A stretch of DNA of 64,000 bases from Selaginella moellendorffii (taxonomy: Eukaryota; Streptophyta; Lycopodiopsida; Selaginellales; Selaginellaceae), in assembly GCF_000143415.4 (NCBI RefSeq), contig NW_003314320.1:63425-127424 (forward strand), written 5' to 3'. How positions within the stretch are numbered: the stretch's first letter is position 1; the number at the start of each line of letters is the position of its first letter. The notes under the pieces were generated by a model, which worked only from the letters and a program-made list of their open reading frames with translations, had not been told where the DNA came from and ran no database searches. Below, piece after piece: positions 51,026 to 62,476 of this stretch. Made by a program: the position numbers and the translations under genes.

Positions 51026-52828
51026 GTGAGACACAAAATCCCTAGGCCCCAAGGTGGAGCCGGAAAGGGTGCCATGTGGTAGTGGCTGAAGCGAAAGGCC
51101 AAACGAGTGTAACACATTTGGACTAAAAGCTTTGACTTGGAAGGTCGAGAGCGGGAGTGGAACTCCTAACAAAGTGCTCAAGGAGCAAGCACAAAGTGAG
51201 CAATAAGCAAGGCTCCAAAAATGGGCCCAAAAAGGACTAACACATGACACGTGGAAGTGTCCGAGATGGAGTCCGAGGCGGACCCTAGTTGAAGTCCGAG
51301 ATGGACCCAAAGTGGAGTCCGATATGGAGTCCGAAGTGGAGTCCGAGATGGAGTCCGATATGGAGTCCGAGATGGACCCAAAGTGGAGTCCGAGGTGGAC
51401 CGAGACGGAGTCCGAGATGGACCCGAGATGGAGTCCGAGATGGAGTCCGAGATGGAGTCCAAGATGGACCCGAGATGGACCCGAGATGGAGTCCGAGATG
51501 GAGTCCGAGATGGAGTCCGAGGTAGAGTTCGAGGTGGACCGAGACGGAGTCCGAGATAGACCTGAGATGGAGTCCAAGATGGACCGAGACGGAGTCCGAG
51601 ATGGAGTTCGAGATGGAGTCCGAGATGGACCGAGACGGAGTCCGAGATGGAGTCCGAGATGGAGTCCGAGAAGGACCCGAGATGGAGTCCGAGGTCGAGG
51701 TCGAGACCGGGACCGAGACTGAGACCGAGACCGAGACCGGGACCGAGACCGGGACCGAGACCAAGGCCAAGGCTGAGACCGAGCTCGAGCCCGGGTCCGA
51801 GTCCGAGTCCGAGTCCGAGTTCGAGTCTGAGAGGGTGAAAGCCCAAAGCGTTCGTCTCCCAGACCCTGGGGGGTTTGGTGAACTCCAAAAGTATAGTAAG
51901 GGGGAGGACTGCAGTGGAGCCAGTTTGGCCAGGAAAGGCCAGTTTGGCCCAGGAAGGGCCAGACCCAGTGTTGGGTGATGAACTGACCACTGGGAAGTCC
52001 AAGACTAGAGTGAATATGGACCGACAAGCGGGGCAGCTTGGTGAAGTGTTCAAGAGCCGGCTCTAGTTCCCCCGGGAGATCGACTAGCCGATGCTCCCAG
52101 TCCAAGTGTGGGTGGCACTACCTACTTGGATACCAGGCGTGGCTCAACGGAACCTCGCTCTAAGCCCATGGCTAGAGCACCCAAAGGCGGAAGGCGGGGA
52201 GAGTACCCAGGTGGCTCGCGTAAGGCCACGGTGTTCTGAAGTGTTGTCCCCAAGTCCCAGACTATGAAAAGGAAAAGGAGCAGTCCTTTGGTGTGGTGGC
52301 CAAGGATATAGTCATGTGGTGAGGAAGTCCCAGAGGACCATAGGACTTAGTGGTCAGGCCTGTGGGCCTCGACCCAGTGGCAGTGTTGGCCAACATGGCC
52401 AAGGGCAAAAAGGGACCTAGTGGGGACTTACAGAGGGATATTGGGGAAAGCTGTTCCCCTTGTCGGTAGGCATCCTAACGAGGCTAAGGAGTGGATTTGG
52501 GATGACCACTCACAGATGGTTGGCCCAATCCTGGAGAGACGGGATTGTGATGCAAGTGGTATTGGACCACTAGTGCGGCAAAGGTGAATGGGCATGGCCT
52601 TAGCGTAACGGGCCGATATGTCAGTGGTACCTTTGGGTGTCGGTTTTGGGACCGGACATGTGGAGCACTTGGACTAAGTGCAAGGGATGAGTGGCATAGA
52701 TGCCATCCTCGAGGCTAGCAAGTCCCAAGTCCTGAATTGGACTTCAGGAGGTTGTGAATGAGACTCCTCCAAGTGGTTAAAGGTGTGGTTAAGTGACTAA
52801 AGTAGAATGGAAAAATTAGTCGCTTACA
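51026..52828 (+). repeat. 5' LTR of the LARD element
   Basis: 1803 bp. Contains the GAGTCCGAGATG array at about 51263-51830 and a unique right half. The minus-strand frame of 365 codons through it is a by-product of the array. Confidence 0.85.
51263..51830. repeat. Short tandem array of GAGTCCGAGATG and GACCGAGACC units (5' LTR)
   Basis: Units of 10-15 bp built from GA(G/C)TCCGAGATG, GACCCGAGATG and GACCGAGAC(G/C), shifting to GACCGAGACCGG and GAGTCCGAGTCC units at the right end. Period and lack of stops keep several frames open on both strands (repeats such as MESEME and SDSISD), which are not real proteins. Confidence 0.9.
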
Positions 52829-52831
52829 ACT

Positions 52832-52843
52832 TGGTATCGGAGC
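52832..52843 (+). other. Primer binding site of the LARD element
   Basis: TGGTATCGGAGC, one mismatch from the usual plant form TGGTATCAGAGC complementary to tRNA-Met, placed 3 bp after the LTR end. Confidence 0.75.
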
Positions 52844-55800
52844 TGTTCCTTAGTCTAACTTTTATTGGTGCTCAAGTATATCACCATTGATGTTGGCATC
52901 GGAAGGTCTTAGGAGTAGGCTTATCCTTGAGGAGTAGCATGTCGAGAGGACATGGCTCTCCACTTAAGTTCATGCGTGAACTTCGGCACAATGTGGTGGA
53001 TAGAAAAGGGCCAATAATGGAACGACTTTGGGATCTTGGGAACAGTATAAGGTTTCCTCAGAGAGCTGAGGATGTGATCCAAATGAGTGTTTGACACAAC
53101 AAACGGGCTAACGTAGTTGTGATAAACAACTATAGTTGGGATCACGGGAAAGATAAAGACTCCAAAGCAATAAAGGAGTCACAAGATTATCCTCATATAG
53201 TTGAGGTTGGTGCTCATGAATGTGAGACCAGAAGTAATGACTGTGGGAGGTCAAATACGGAAGAAGGCTCAAGTCCTTGAAATGGTAGCTGGGGCTACCT
53301 TTAATAAATGCTGGAACAACCCAAAGAGTTGGGGGGTGTACTTAGAGATGAGTTGGTACTCTCATCACATGGACAAGTAGTCCTAAGGGGCAAAGGTTGC
53401 CCCAGAGAACAAAATCAAGTGTCAGAGTAACACTTGTGAAAATAGTTCTTGTGAGTGAGGACATGAATGCAAGAAGTGTATTCCAGTGAGGTAGTGCCCG
53501 ACAAGTAGGACCTTACGGGTCTGTAGATTAACCAAGTCCAAAACTGCTAGATGACTCAAGTAGAGTCAAGGGATGGTCCTAAAGGACTAATGGAAGCATT
53601 TGGACTAAGGTGTGTTGTACCCCACGAAGGATGGGGGGGACCATAGGATCCAAGGATGAGAACAAAGGGTATCTCATCGATGGCAAAATGTGCCATACTA
53701 AAGTCGTGGGAAAGATGTTCCTAAAAAGAAAACAACTTTGATACAAAGTTGTGTGTGACCTCTATGGTGCAGTGCTAATGGATGGTTGGCATAAGAAAAA
53801 GCGGTATTGGTCTTGGCAAAGACTTAGACACAAAGAAGAAGTGTGATAGAGGTAGGCTCGTGGAGCCGATGATGTGGAGACACCAAAGGTGCCAAGGTGT
53901 GATACCTTGAGGCTATGTTGGTGGGTTCATGAGAACCCCTTGCCAAGGGAATCCCAATGGAAATGGGAATGGCATAGCCTAAGCTGCAGAGCATGCAATT
54001 GGAGTGTGGTGACCCAGATAATGGTGGAGGTGTGGAAGCACCAGCAATGAGTTGTAGGACTTGACAACTATGAGGTAACTAAGCAAGAGGTGCAAAATAA
54101 TTGGTTAAACGGGTAGAAGGTAGGTACCCAAGCCTTTTTAATGGCATAGGGAAGTTGGATATACCCTTACGGGGGATAAGTTGCTTATGTTGCGATATAG
54201 TAAGTCAATGTCATAAAAGGAAATACTCATTGTCAAGGAAGCCGTTATTGGGACACCCGAACACTCTAGAACACCAAGAGGTGGTGTTTGATGTCGCGAG
54301 GGCAATAAATAAGGCCCAAGGGACTAAGTCTCTAGCAAATGATGGATAGAAGGTGCTATCTAAATGTCCAAGGTGGCGGAGACAGGAGAAGACTGTCTAC
54401 TCGAATTGGACAAAGCCAAAAATGGAATTTTGGCAAGGCTAGTGATGGGCATGTAAAGGCCCATAAGCAACAACATAATCCCGGTGTGTGGGATTATAGG
54501 GTGAGCATACCTGGATTGAGGAACCACTCCCTAGGCTATCGGGTAGGTTCATCCCTAAGAATAATTGCTAAGGCATGATAGAAAGTGCAAAGCTATCCTC
54601 CTAGTCGGGAGGAGAATGACCGAAGGAAAGGTGTGAAGCCAAAAGCAAGTAGTAAGGGGATAGAACCAAACCATAGGAATTGAAGGGCATAACCAAGGGT
54701 AGTTATGCCAGTTGGGAGTAGAGAATCAAGTGGGGGCTCGAGGGTGTTGTTGCTAGCAACCGTGATGCCATAGAGAGTCTAAAATATGGAATAGTCCATA
54801 TTAGACTATATGGCAACTAGAAAGCTTGCGAAAAGGGAAGCCTTAGCAAGCTAAGGGACAGAGTTCCTTCAAGGTTCCCAAAGACGATTCTAGGTAGCAT
54901 AGTACCTAGAAAGGCCAAGCGTAAATGGTTCAAGGAAAGCGTGAAATCAGAGTAGCGCAGCAGAAGCATGGTCTTGAAGCTTGCCATGAGGCAAGGCTAT
55001 CAAGGTTAGGGAAATAGTTCCTGAGTGTTCAAAAAGAGGGCTTTGAACGAAAGTCGATGATCAAGGGCTTTCACGCTTTTGTAGGAACCATGTTACAGTG
55101 GTCGGAAGACTTGCCAAGTGAGATTAGCAAGTCAATGGAACAAATACCCTAGTTAAAGGTGATAACTTCAAAAAGGGGTGGGCCATGGGGCTAAGCATGG
55201 AGGAGTCCATGCATGATCACAGACTTGTCAAGTGAGAGGACTTGGCAGTGTGGAGGAACTAGGTTCCTAAGCTGTGATCTATAGCGCGCTTTGAGTAAAA
55301 GTTGGTGCACCGGCGTGGAGAGTCACGCCAGGCATCCTAGGGGATGCCGTCCGTAGATGCATATACGGAGGTTGGGTTCGAGTCCCGACCCTCTAGTGCT
55401 TGGGTTCGAGTCCCAAATCACTAGGGCGTGGTGATGGTTTGGAATATGAGGACATTCATATTTTAGTGGTTATGGACTCTTAATGAGGAGATTGGCTTGG
55501 GCACACCGCCAAGCGGGGGATGCCCCAGAGTCGTGATGCACAGTTAGATTGCTTAGAGTGAAAGCTCGGCATATCTAACTTGAACACTTTGGTGCAAAGG
55601 GCACCAAGGACGTGGTGAATGAGATGGGGACACCCAGTCTCAGTTGCTATGGATCCTTGGCCGGAAGGGCTAGCTTGGGCGCACCACCAAGTGTGGGGGA
55701 TGCCCCCGGGGTCATAGTCAACAACTTAGTAAGGTCTGGAAGACCTAATTCCTATTGGTAGACCTATTAAGGGCAAGATGAGGTCACTAGGTGATCTTAT

Positions 55801-56927
55801 GGCTAAACAAGGACAAGGTCTTTGTTTGGGTTAAGGAATATGATTCCTAGTTCAAAGTGTTGATTTGAACTATTGATAAAGATGTGGCTTGGTCAAGGTG
55901 ACTAAGTGGGAAGGACACCTAAGGGAAATGAACTACTACAATACAATGGTATTATGAGTTCAAGAAAATAGTCTCCAGAGACAGGCCCATGGGTGGGTCA
56001 CAAGGTTGGGCTAGGAAGAGAGCCTAGAACAGTTGGGGAAACTTACTAGGGGTGAACACCCTAGTCTGGGCAAAGCAGTTCCTTTGCTATGGAACCAAAA
56101 GAATACCTCAAGGAAGGAAGTAATGATCCTATGTTGCTTGGTGCAACAATCCAAGGATAGGAGCAAAAGACGAGTGCCCAAGATAGGGTTGTGGAATCCA
56201 TTGGAAAGAATCCAAGTGGCAAAGTTAGCTAAGGAACACTAATGTGTTTGACGCTAACGGATTGTGGAAAAAGAAGTGAACTCCCAAGGATGGATTCCCA
56301 AGTGCTCCAATTTGGCAAAGGAAAGGCTCCAAGTGAGGGAGCAACTAAGTAGCCAAAAGATAGGGCCGTGGACAGCTCTAGCACAAATAATGATAAATGG
56401 AACATAATGCCAATGGTGGCACAAAAATAGAAAAGAGGATGAGGGTGCCCTCAAGTAGAGAACTTCCTAGGAGGGGAAGTGGAGTTGCACAAAAGGTGCA
56501 AGGCAAGGTGTCGGAGACACCTAGGAAATTGACTTCAAGAAGTCAAAAGTAAACGTTCCAAAGTGCAAAGGTAGATCAATGGAATCTGTGACTACTCAAG
56601 AATGAGTAGTGGAATTGAGTTAGAGAGGGTGTCTCTAACGGGTTTAGCAAGAACTGAACCAATAAAAAGGAGCAAACCACCCTAGGTGGTCAAGTGAGTC
56701 TCTAAGTTGGAGAGACTATCCTCCTTAGAGGATGGGCAAAGCATAGTGAGCCTTTGGTGTCAAACCATTGACGAATATAGAGAAGGCATGGTGAGCCTTC
56801 AATGTCAAACCATTGACAAATATTGGCTAGGTGCCAAGGATGGAAATGGTAACACATGCGGGTGTTACTTTATAAAATGGTTTACCGTTCGATGAGGACA
56901 TCGAACTTCGTCTATGGGTGGTGGAGT
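52844..56927. other. Non-coding interior of the LARD element
   Basis: G-rich plus strand with frequent AAGG and CAAGT words and no supported gene. Two T-arm-like hairpins lie at about 55370-55424. The segment before the 3' LTR (GGGTGGTGGAGT, 56916-56927) is a weak polypurine tract. Confidence 0.6.
55393..55424 (+). other. tRNA T-arm-like hairpin with B-box sequence
   Basis: CTAGTG...CACTAG outer stem encloses TTGGG-TTCGAGT-CCCAA, a perfect 5-bp T-stem with a 7-base loop containing the pol III B-box core GGTTCGAGTCC. A similar arm lies immediately upstream at about 55371-55389 (TTGGGTTCGAGTCCCGA). No full tRNA is formed. Confidence 0.5.
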
Positions 56928-58744
56928 TGTGAGACACAAAATCCCTAGGCCCCAAAGTGGAGCCGGAAAGGGTGCCATGTGGTAGTGGCCGAAGCAAAAG
57001 CCCAAACGAGTGTAACACGTTTGGACTAAAAGCTCTGAATTGGAAGGTCGAGAGCAGGAGTGGAACTCCCAACAAAGTGCTCAAGGAGCGAGCACAAAGT
57101 GAGCAATAAGCAAGGCTCCAAAAAGGGGCCCAAAAAGGACCAACACATGACACATGGAAGTGTCCGAGATGGAGTCCGAGGCAGACCTTAGTTGGAGTTC
57201 GAGATGGACCCAAAGTGGAGTCCGATATGGAGTCCGAAGTGGAGTCCGAGATGGAGTCCGATATAGAGTCCAAGATGGACCCGAAGTGGAGTCCGAGGTG
57301 GACCGAGACGGAGTCCGAGATGGACCCGAGATGGAGTCTGAGATGGAGTCCGAGATGGAGTCCGAGATGGACCCGAGATGGACCCAAGATGGAGTCCGAG
57401 ATGGAGTTCGAGATGGACCCGAGATGGAGTCCGAGATGGAGTCCAAGGTGGAGTCCGAGGTGGACCGAGACGGAGTCTGAGATGGACCCGAGATGGAGTC
57501 CGAGATGGACCGAGACGGAGTCCGAGATGGAGTCCGAGAAGGACCCAAGATGGAGTCCGAGGTTGAGGTCGAGACCGGGACCGAGACTGGGACCGAGACC
57601 GAGACCGAGACCGGGACCGAGACCGGGACCGAGACCGGGACCAAGACCGGGACCGAGACCGAGGCCAAGGCTGAGACCGAGCCTGAGCCCGGGTCCGAGT
57701 CCGAGTCCGAGTCCGAGTCCGAGTCCGAGTTCGAGTTCGAGTCTGAGAGGGTGAAAGCCCAAAGCGTTCGTCTCCCAGACCCTGGGGGGTTTGGTGAACT
57801 CCAAAAGTATAGTAAGGGGGAGGACTGCAGTGGAGCTAGTTTGGCCAGGAAAGGCCAATTTGGCCCAGGAAGGGCCAGACCCAGTGTTGGGTGATGAACT
57901 AACCACTGGGAAGTCCAAGACTAGAGTGAATACGGACTGACAAGTGGGGCAGCTTGGTGAAGTGTTCAAGAGCTGGCTCTAGTTCCCCCAGGAGATCGAC
58001 TGGCCGATGCTCCCAGTCCAAGTGTGGGTGGCACTACCTACTTGGATACCAAGCGTGGCTCAACGGAACCTCGCTCTAAGCCCATGGCTAGAGCACCCAA
58101 AGGCGGAAGGCGGGGAGAGTACCCAGGTGGCTCGCGTAAGGCCATGGTGTTCTGAAGTGTTGTCCCCAAGTCCCAGACTATGAAAAGGAAAAGGAGCAAT
58201 CCTTTGGTGTGGTGGCCAAGGATATAGTCATGTGGTGAGAAAGTCCCAGAGGACCATGGGACTTAGTGGTCAGGCCTGTGGGCCTCGACCCAGTGGCAGT
58301 GTTGGCCAACACGGCCAAGGGCAAAAAGGGACCTAGTGGGGACTGACAGAGGGATATTGGGGAAAGTTGTTCCCCTTGTCGGTAGGCATCCTAACGAGGC
58401 TAAGGAGTGGATTTGGGATGACCACTCACAGATGGTTGGCCCAGTCCTGGAGAGACGGGATTGTGATGCAAGTGGTATTGGACCACTAGTGCGGCAAAAG
58501 TGAATGGGCATGGCCTTAGCGTAACGGGCCGATATGTCAGTGGTACCTTTGGGTGTCGGTTTTGGGACTGGACATGTGGAGCACTTGGACTAAGTGCAAG
58601 GGATGAGTGGCATAGATGCCATCCTCGAGGCTAGCAAGTCCCAAGTCCTGAATTGGACTTCAGGAGGTTGTGAATGAGACTCCTCCAAGTGGTCAAAAGT
58701 GTGGTTAAGTGACTAAAGTAGAATGGAAAAATTAGTCACTTACA
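56928..58744 (+). repeat. 3' LTR of the LARD element
   Basis: 1817 bp, collinear with the 5' LTR. Its array (about 57163-57745) has a different order of units from that of the 5' LTR. Confidence 0.85.
57163..57745. repeat. Short tandem array of GAGTCCGAGATG-type units (3' LTR)
   Basis: Same units as in the 5' LTR but with unit gains and losses, including a longer GACCGGGACCGA block and more GAGTCCGAGTCC units at the right end. Confidence 0.9.
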
Positions 58745-58749
58745 GCATG
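58745..58749. repeat. Target-site duplication GCATG, right
   Basis: Matches 51021-51025. The host element's reading continues directly from it (NPLEIVHVQQLKF near 58765-58803). Confidence 0.85.
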
Positions 58750-58935
58750 ATGTTTAACAGGCTAATCCTCTAGAGATTGTGCATGTGCAGCAGTTAAAAT
58801 TCTTCATACAAAAGGATCAAGAGCAATTAATACCACCTACAGATCCGCAAATGCCTCCTCCTAACGTTCTTCTAGATCCCGCCCATTTACAAGAGAACCC
58901 TAATGGTCTTCCATTATTCCGAGAGGAGAGAATGA

Positions 58936-59111
58936 TGTGAGGGCCAAATGTATGGCTATGATACTGTATACTAATATTAGCGTAGTGGGATTTTGCTAGC
59001 CATTGGATTAGTTTCAATTTAGACAATTCGTTCCTATATATAAACTAGGGGTTTTGGGTTAATTGATATGCACATTTTCTGTTTTCCCTTTCCATATTCC
59101 AAGCACTCACA
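58936..59111 (+). repeat. 3' LTR of the Ty3/gypsy element
   Basis: 176 bp, TGTGAGGGCC to CACTCACA; counterpart of 46742-46908. Confidence 0.8.
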
Positions 59112-60308
59112 GTGTCAATTGATGATGCTAAATAAAAATATTAACATTTCAGTATAGTTATTATTACTTCAATAATAGATATACTAAATTTTTCCATCCA
59201 AAATTTATTAAATGAAATGTAGAACCTCACATTTATATTATCATAAGTTCTTATATTAAATATAACCATTCATAACCTTTCAACATAATAAAAGTTTTGA
59301 GAGTGATTATTTATTTCTATTCATTACCCCTCAACCCAAAGGTTCTGAAAATGGTTATTTATTCAAAAGTTTTCTTCATACATTAATTTTATTTATAAAA
59401 ATCATTTTTCAAAGGCATGAAATTAAAATTAACTTTCTTTGAAAGATAAAATGGCTTGCGAAAGTTACTAAAATTAATGTATACTACAGTCATTTTTCAT
59501 TTGTAACTTTTTCCAAAAAGTGAAATATTATTCTTAAAATTTCAATATTACTGTTAGTGTTTGTTATCAATTTAGAAGGTTCTCTAAAATATTAAAGTGG
59601 ATCTATTAATGGCAGAAATATGGATCCACATTGAAAGAGGTATTAATAATGTTTTCTATTTAAATATTTCTTTTTGTTTTTTTTTCATAGTGTGCCATAG
59701 TAGTAAGCTTCAGAAAATTTATCTTCAAAAATAAATTAATAAATAAAGGATGTAGCCATATTGTTACTCCAAATAGTAACAAATAATATATCTTAGTTAA
59801 CTTCATTAACTACTACTGAACACAATATGAAGTTAATAATATATGCTAAAAGCTTTATGTATGGTTTTATGACAAAGCCATTAAAATTTACAATGTAATA
59901 CTAATTTTTAGCAATATTACCAATTCATTAATTTTATTATTAATGTTAGTAAAACAAAAATAAAATTCTATTCTATATTCTACTTGATTAATGTATAGTA
60001 GAAGATAAGTTTTTTCTTAAAGAAAAGTATGTTTTATAATTAATTAAAATAAATACCATAAACACTTATATAATTTTATAAATTTGGTTTTAAACAGGTT
60101 AAAATTAATATAATCATATATAAGATGTATATAATTGTAATATTTCTTTGTATTTGAGGATGCTACAATAAATTATCTATTAAAATTAAATATTAATAAA
60201 TTAAACATAATTAATTACCATTAAATTTAATATAGTTTGATAAAAATGGTTGTAAAATAAAGTTGAAATTGCTATAGTTATATATAAGATATAGAATAAT
60301 GTAAGGTT

Positions 60309-60312
<4 letters not shown>

Positions 60313-60365
<53 letters not shown>
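60313..60365. repeat. (TA)n microsatellite
   Basis: About 26 uninterrupted TA units; assembled length is probably not reliable. Confidence 0.95.
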
Positions 60366-60367
<2 letters not shown>

Positions 60368-60860
60368 CCCTGCCTAATTAATACACTAATTATAGTACTA
60401 AAGCATATGGACTATTCATTTAGAATTGAATCTGGTCCATCCAATCTTGTATATAAGCAAGCACCTAAACCCCAATTAAAATATTTAATTTTATATTTTG
60501 GGCACTCATATTGGGGTGTAAAGTTTGTAAATACATATATGTATATACATCTATTACTTTGCCTACATAATACACTAATTATAGTATGCATATAGACCAT
60601 CCATTTAAAATTGAATATGATCCATCCAATTTTGTATATAAGTAAGGGCCTGAATCCCAATTAAAATACTTAATCTTTTATATTGAGCACTCATATTGGG
60701 GTGTAAAGTTTGTAAATACATGAATGTATATACATGTATTACCTTGCCTAGATAATACATTAATTATAATATTAAAACATATAGACTGTCCATTTGGGAT
60801 TAAATTTGGTCCATCTATTCTTGTATATAAGCAAGGGCATAAACCCTAATTAAGATATCT
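60366..60860. repeat. Tandem repeat of about 188 bp, 2.6 copies
   Basis: Copies begin near 60369, 60556 and 60744, each with TGCCTA-ATAATACA(C/T)TAATTATA, a CCATTT-AATTGAAT-TGGTCCATC-like block, TTGTATATAAG-AAG and, in the first two, CTCATATTGGGGTGTAAAGT. The copies have visible point differences. Confidence 0.85.
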
Positions 60861-62221
60861 ATTGCTATAGTAACATTATTTTATATTTGAGAATGTTATG
60901 ATAAATTAATTTGTAAAAATTATTAATTTTATTATTTAAGAAATTTAAAAGATCTGTATAATTCATTTTAAATCACTTAAAAATTTAAAAATTTAGTTTT
61001 AAGAAGATAATTTTATTACTTCCAGACGGCATATAAATAATTTTAACACTAAAAGGCCTCAAACTTTTTATCTTTCCTCTTTTATTTTAATAAACTCAAT
61101 AACTGTCATTTCAAGATTATTAGCCCTGGTATAAATTTGCTAGATTAGTTAAGAGAAACTAAATGTTTTTATATGCCACAATTGATAATTTATTAGCTTT
61201 TTTAAAAAATTTATATTCCATTTTTGGGAATATTAGTACTCTTAAAAAATCAATTGTTGAGTCTTATCATGTTTTCTAATGTATGATACTATATATTATT
61301 CTTGTGAAACAAACATAATAGATCTTTATTGTTTAACTTGTGCACCAGCCATTCCACATTTGCTCTTTGGCACCAGAAATCCCAATAATTCCATCCATTG
61401 CTGTAGATTCATTAAATTAGTTCTGAAGAGGTAGTGATAAGAGGGGTACATGTGGGGGGTATGTAAGAAAATTCTGAGTCCTATTTTTATATGCCCTTTT
61501 CAGGCAATTGGGGCCAGTCGACCTATCCTCAGGAGGAGCCTAGGCCGTACACATGGAAAAAAAGACAAATGTTAGAGATAAGATAGGTGGGTACTTAAGG
61601 CAAATTAGGGTGAACTACGGCCTTTTAACTTAAAGCACTCTTAAATTCTCACCAACTAACAAAGGTGCTCAAATGAGTTTTATGATAGTTGCTTCTACTT
61701 ACCCCTTGGATGATCATGTTAAAAAGCTTGGCAGCATTTAACTTTCCGCAAATACTAAATTCCATACAGTTTGTCAACCAAAAAGTAGTGCAGTTGGAAA
61801 GAAGTTCTTAAACTCAAAGTTTTTTTCAGCATCTTAACTTTTACTGGATAAAAGTAAAAGAATATTTCTATGCTGCAATGTCGATTAGTTTTTGAAAGTT
61901 TAACTCTGTACATATTGTAGCAAGAAATAAACTGTAGAAAAGACCAAGATCAAATTTCAAGCATTAATCATTTAGGAATCATAGTTTGAAAATATTAGGG
62001 GAAGATAGATGAAGCACTTCAAGTCAGTTCAAAAGAATGTTAAAAATTGGTCAAATTGCAATTAAAATTGATGCAACTAAAGACACAACATGCTAATGCC
62101 ATGTAAAACCTCAAAGGTGTTTGGAATAAATGTATTTTTTTATTTGTCATCACACTTTTAGATCATGAACACAGCAAACAATAGCAAACAGTAGAATCCA
62201 ATCATTGGTTTTGTTTGTGAC

Positions 62222-62476
62222 CATAAGCAATGGAAGATATCATAGCGTGGAGCACTGGGCAGTGGTAAACAAGGAGAAGCTCCGGATTTCAGTCGCGACG
62301 CTCATGGGCCCAGCCAAATCGTTGCCGATTGCTCCTTCCCCCCAGCTCGTCCACATCCAGCTCTCTACAAACCCGTCGTCTTCAAGGACTATTTGCTCAA
62401 TTACACCAAGCTCGGCCTAAACACGCGTGGAGCGCTTCAAACTATCGCCACTGCAAAAACAGAAGCCCAGATCTAG
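62222..62476 (+). pseudogene. Dead copy of dioxygenase exon 4 (copy B)
   Basis: Near-identical to 42342-42597 with the same lost acceptor and 7-bp deletion, so both copies derive from one already dead exon duplicate. Confidence 0.85.

Larger units (their letters stand above)
51026..58744 (+). mobile_element. Nested non-coding LTR retrotransposon (LARD type)
   Basis: LTRs of 1803 and 1817 bp (51026-52828 and 56928-58744) start TGTGAGAC and end CTTACA. A primer binding site TGGTATCGGAGC lies 3 bp inside the 5' LTR, complementary in style to the initiator tRNA-Met 3' end. The 4.1-kb interior (52829-56927) has no open frame above about 80 codons and no gag or pol similarity that I can see. Perfect 5-bp target duplication. 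Long LTRs plus a long non-coding interior define large retrotransposon derivatives, mobilised by another element's enzymes. Over the first 135 bp the LTRs differ at about eight sites, so it is younger than its host. Confidence 0.85.
46742..59111 (+). mobile_element. Decayed Ty3/gypsy LTR retrotransposon, interrupted by a nested element
   Basis: Short LTRs (46742-46908 and 58936-59111) both start TGTGAGGGCC and end CACTCACA, so the ends form the inverted repeat TGTGAG/CTCACA. A purine-rich GAGAGGAGAGAATGA precedes the 3' LTR. GTGT flanks both outer ends, a possible 4-bp target duplication. Protein domains occur in the order gag zinc knuckle, protease, RT, RNase H, integrase. The element is interrupted at 51026-58744, and its last codons resume at about 58750. 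The LTRs differ at many positions, so it is old. Confidence 0.85.
59112..61300. repeat. AT-rich inverted-repeat arm, right
   Basis: Diverged reverse complement of 45700-46741, enlarged by the (TA)n run and a 188-bp tandem repeat. No coding signal. The boundary with segmental copy B is near 61330. Confidence 0.65.

Noticed and set aside
51263-51830. Periodic array considered as a CRISPR-like or other spaced-repeat system
   Set aside because: There are no unique spacers; units are contiguous and degenerate, and the setting is a retrotransposon LTR in a plant genome.
51008-52105. 365-codon minus-strand frame (GLHLGL/SDSISD repeats), and its 380-codon twin at 56827-57969
   Set aside because: Open only because the short tandem array in the LARD LTRs lacks stops; several frames on both strands are equally open and the unit order differs between LTRs.
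55371-55424. tRNA gene
   Set aside because: Only T-arm-like hairpins are present; no acceptor, D or anticodon arms could be drawn around them.
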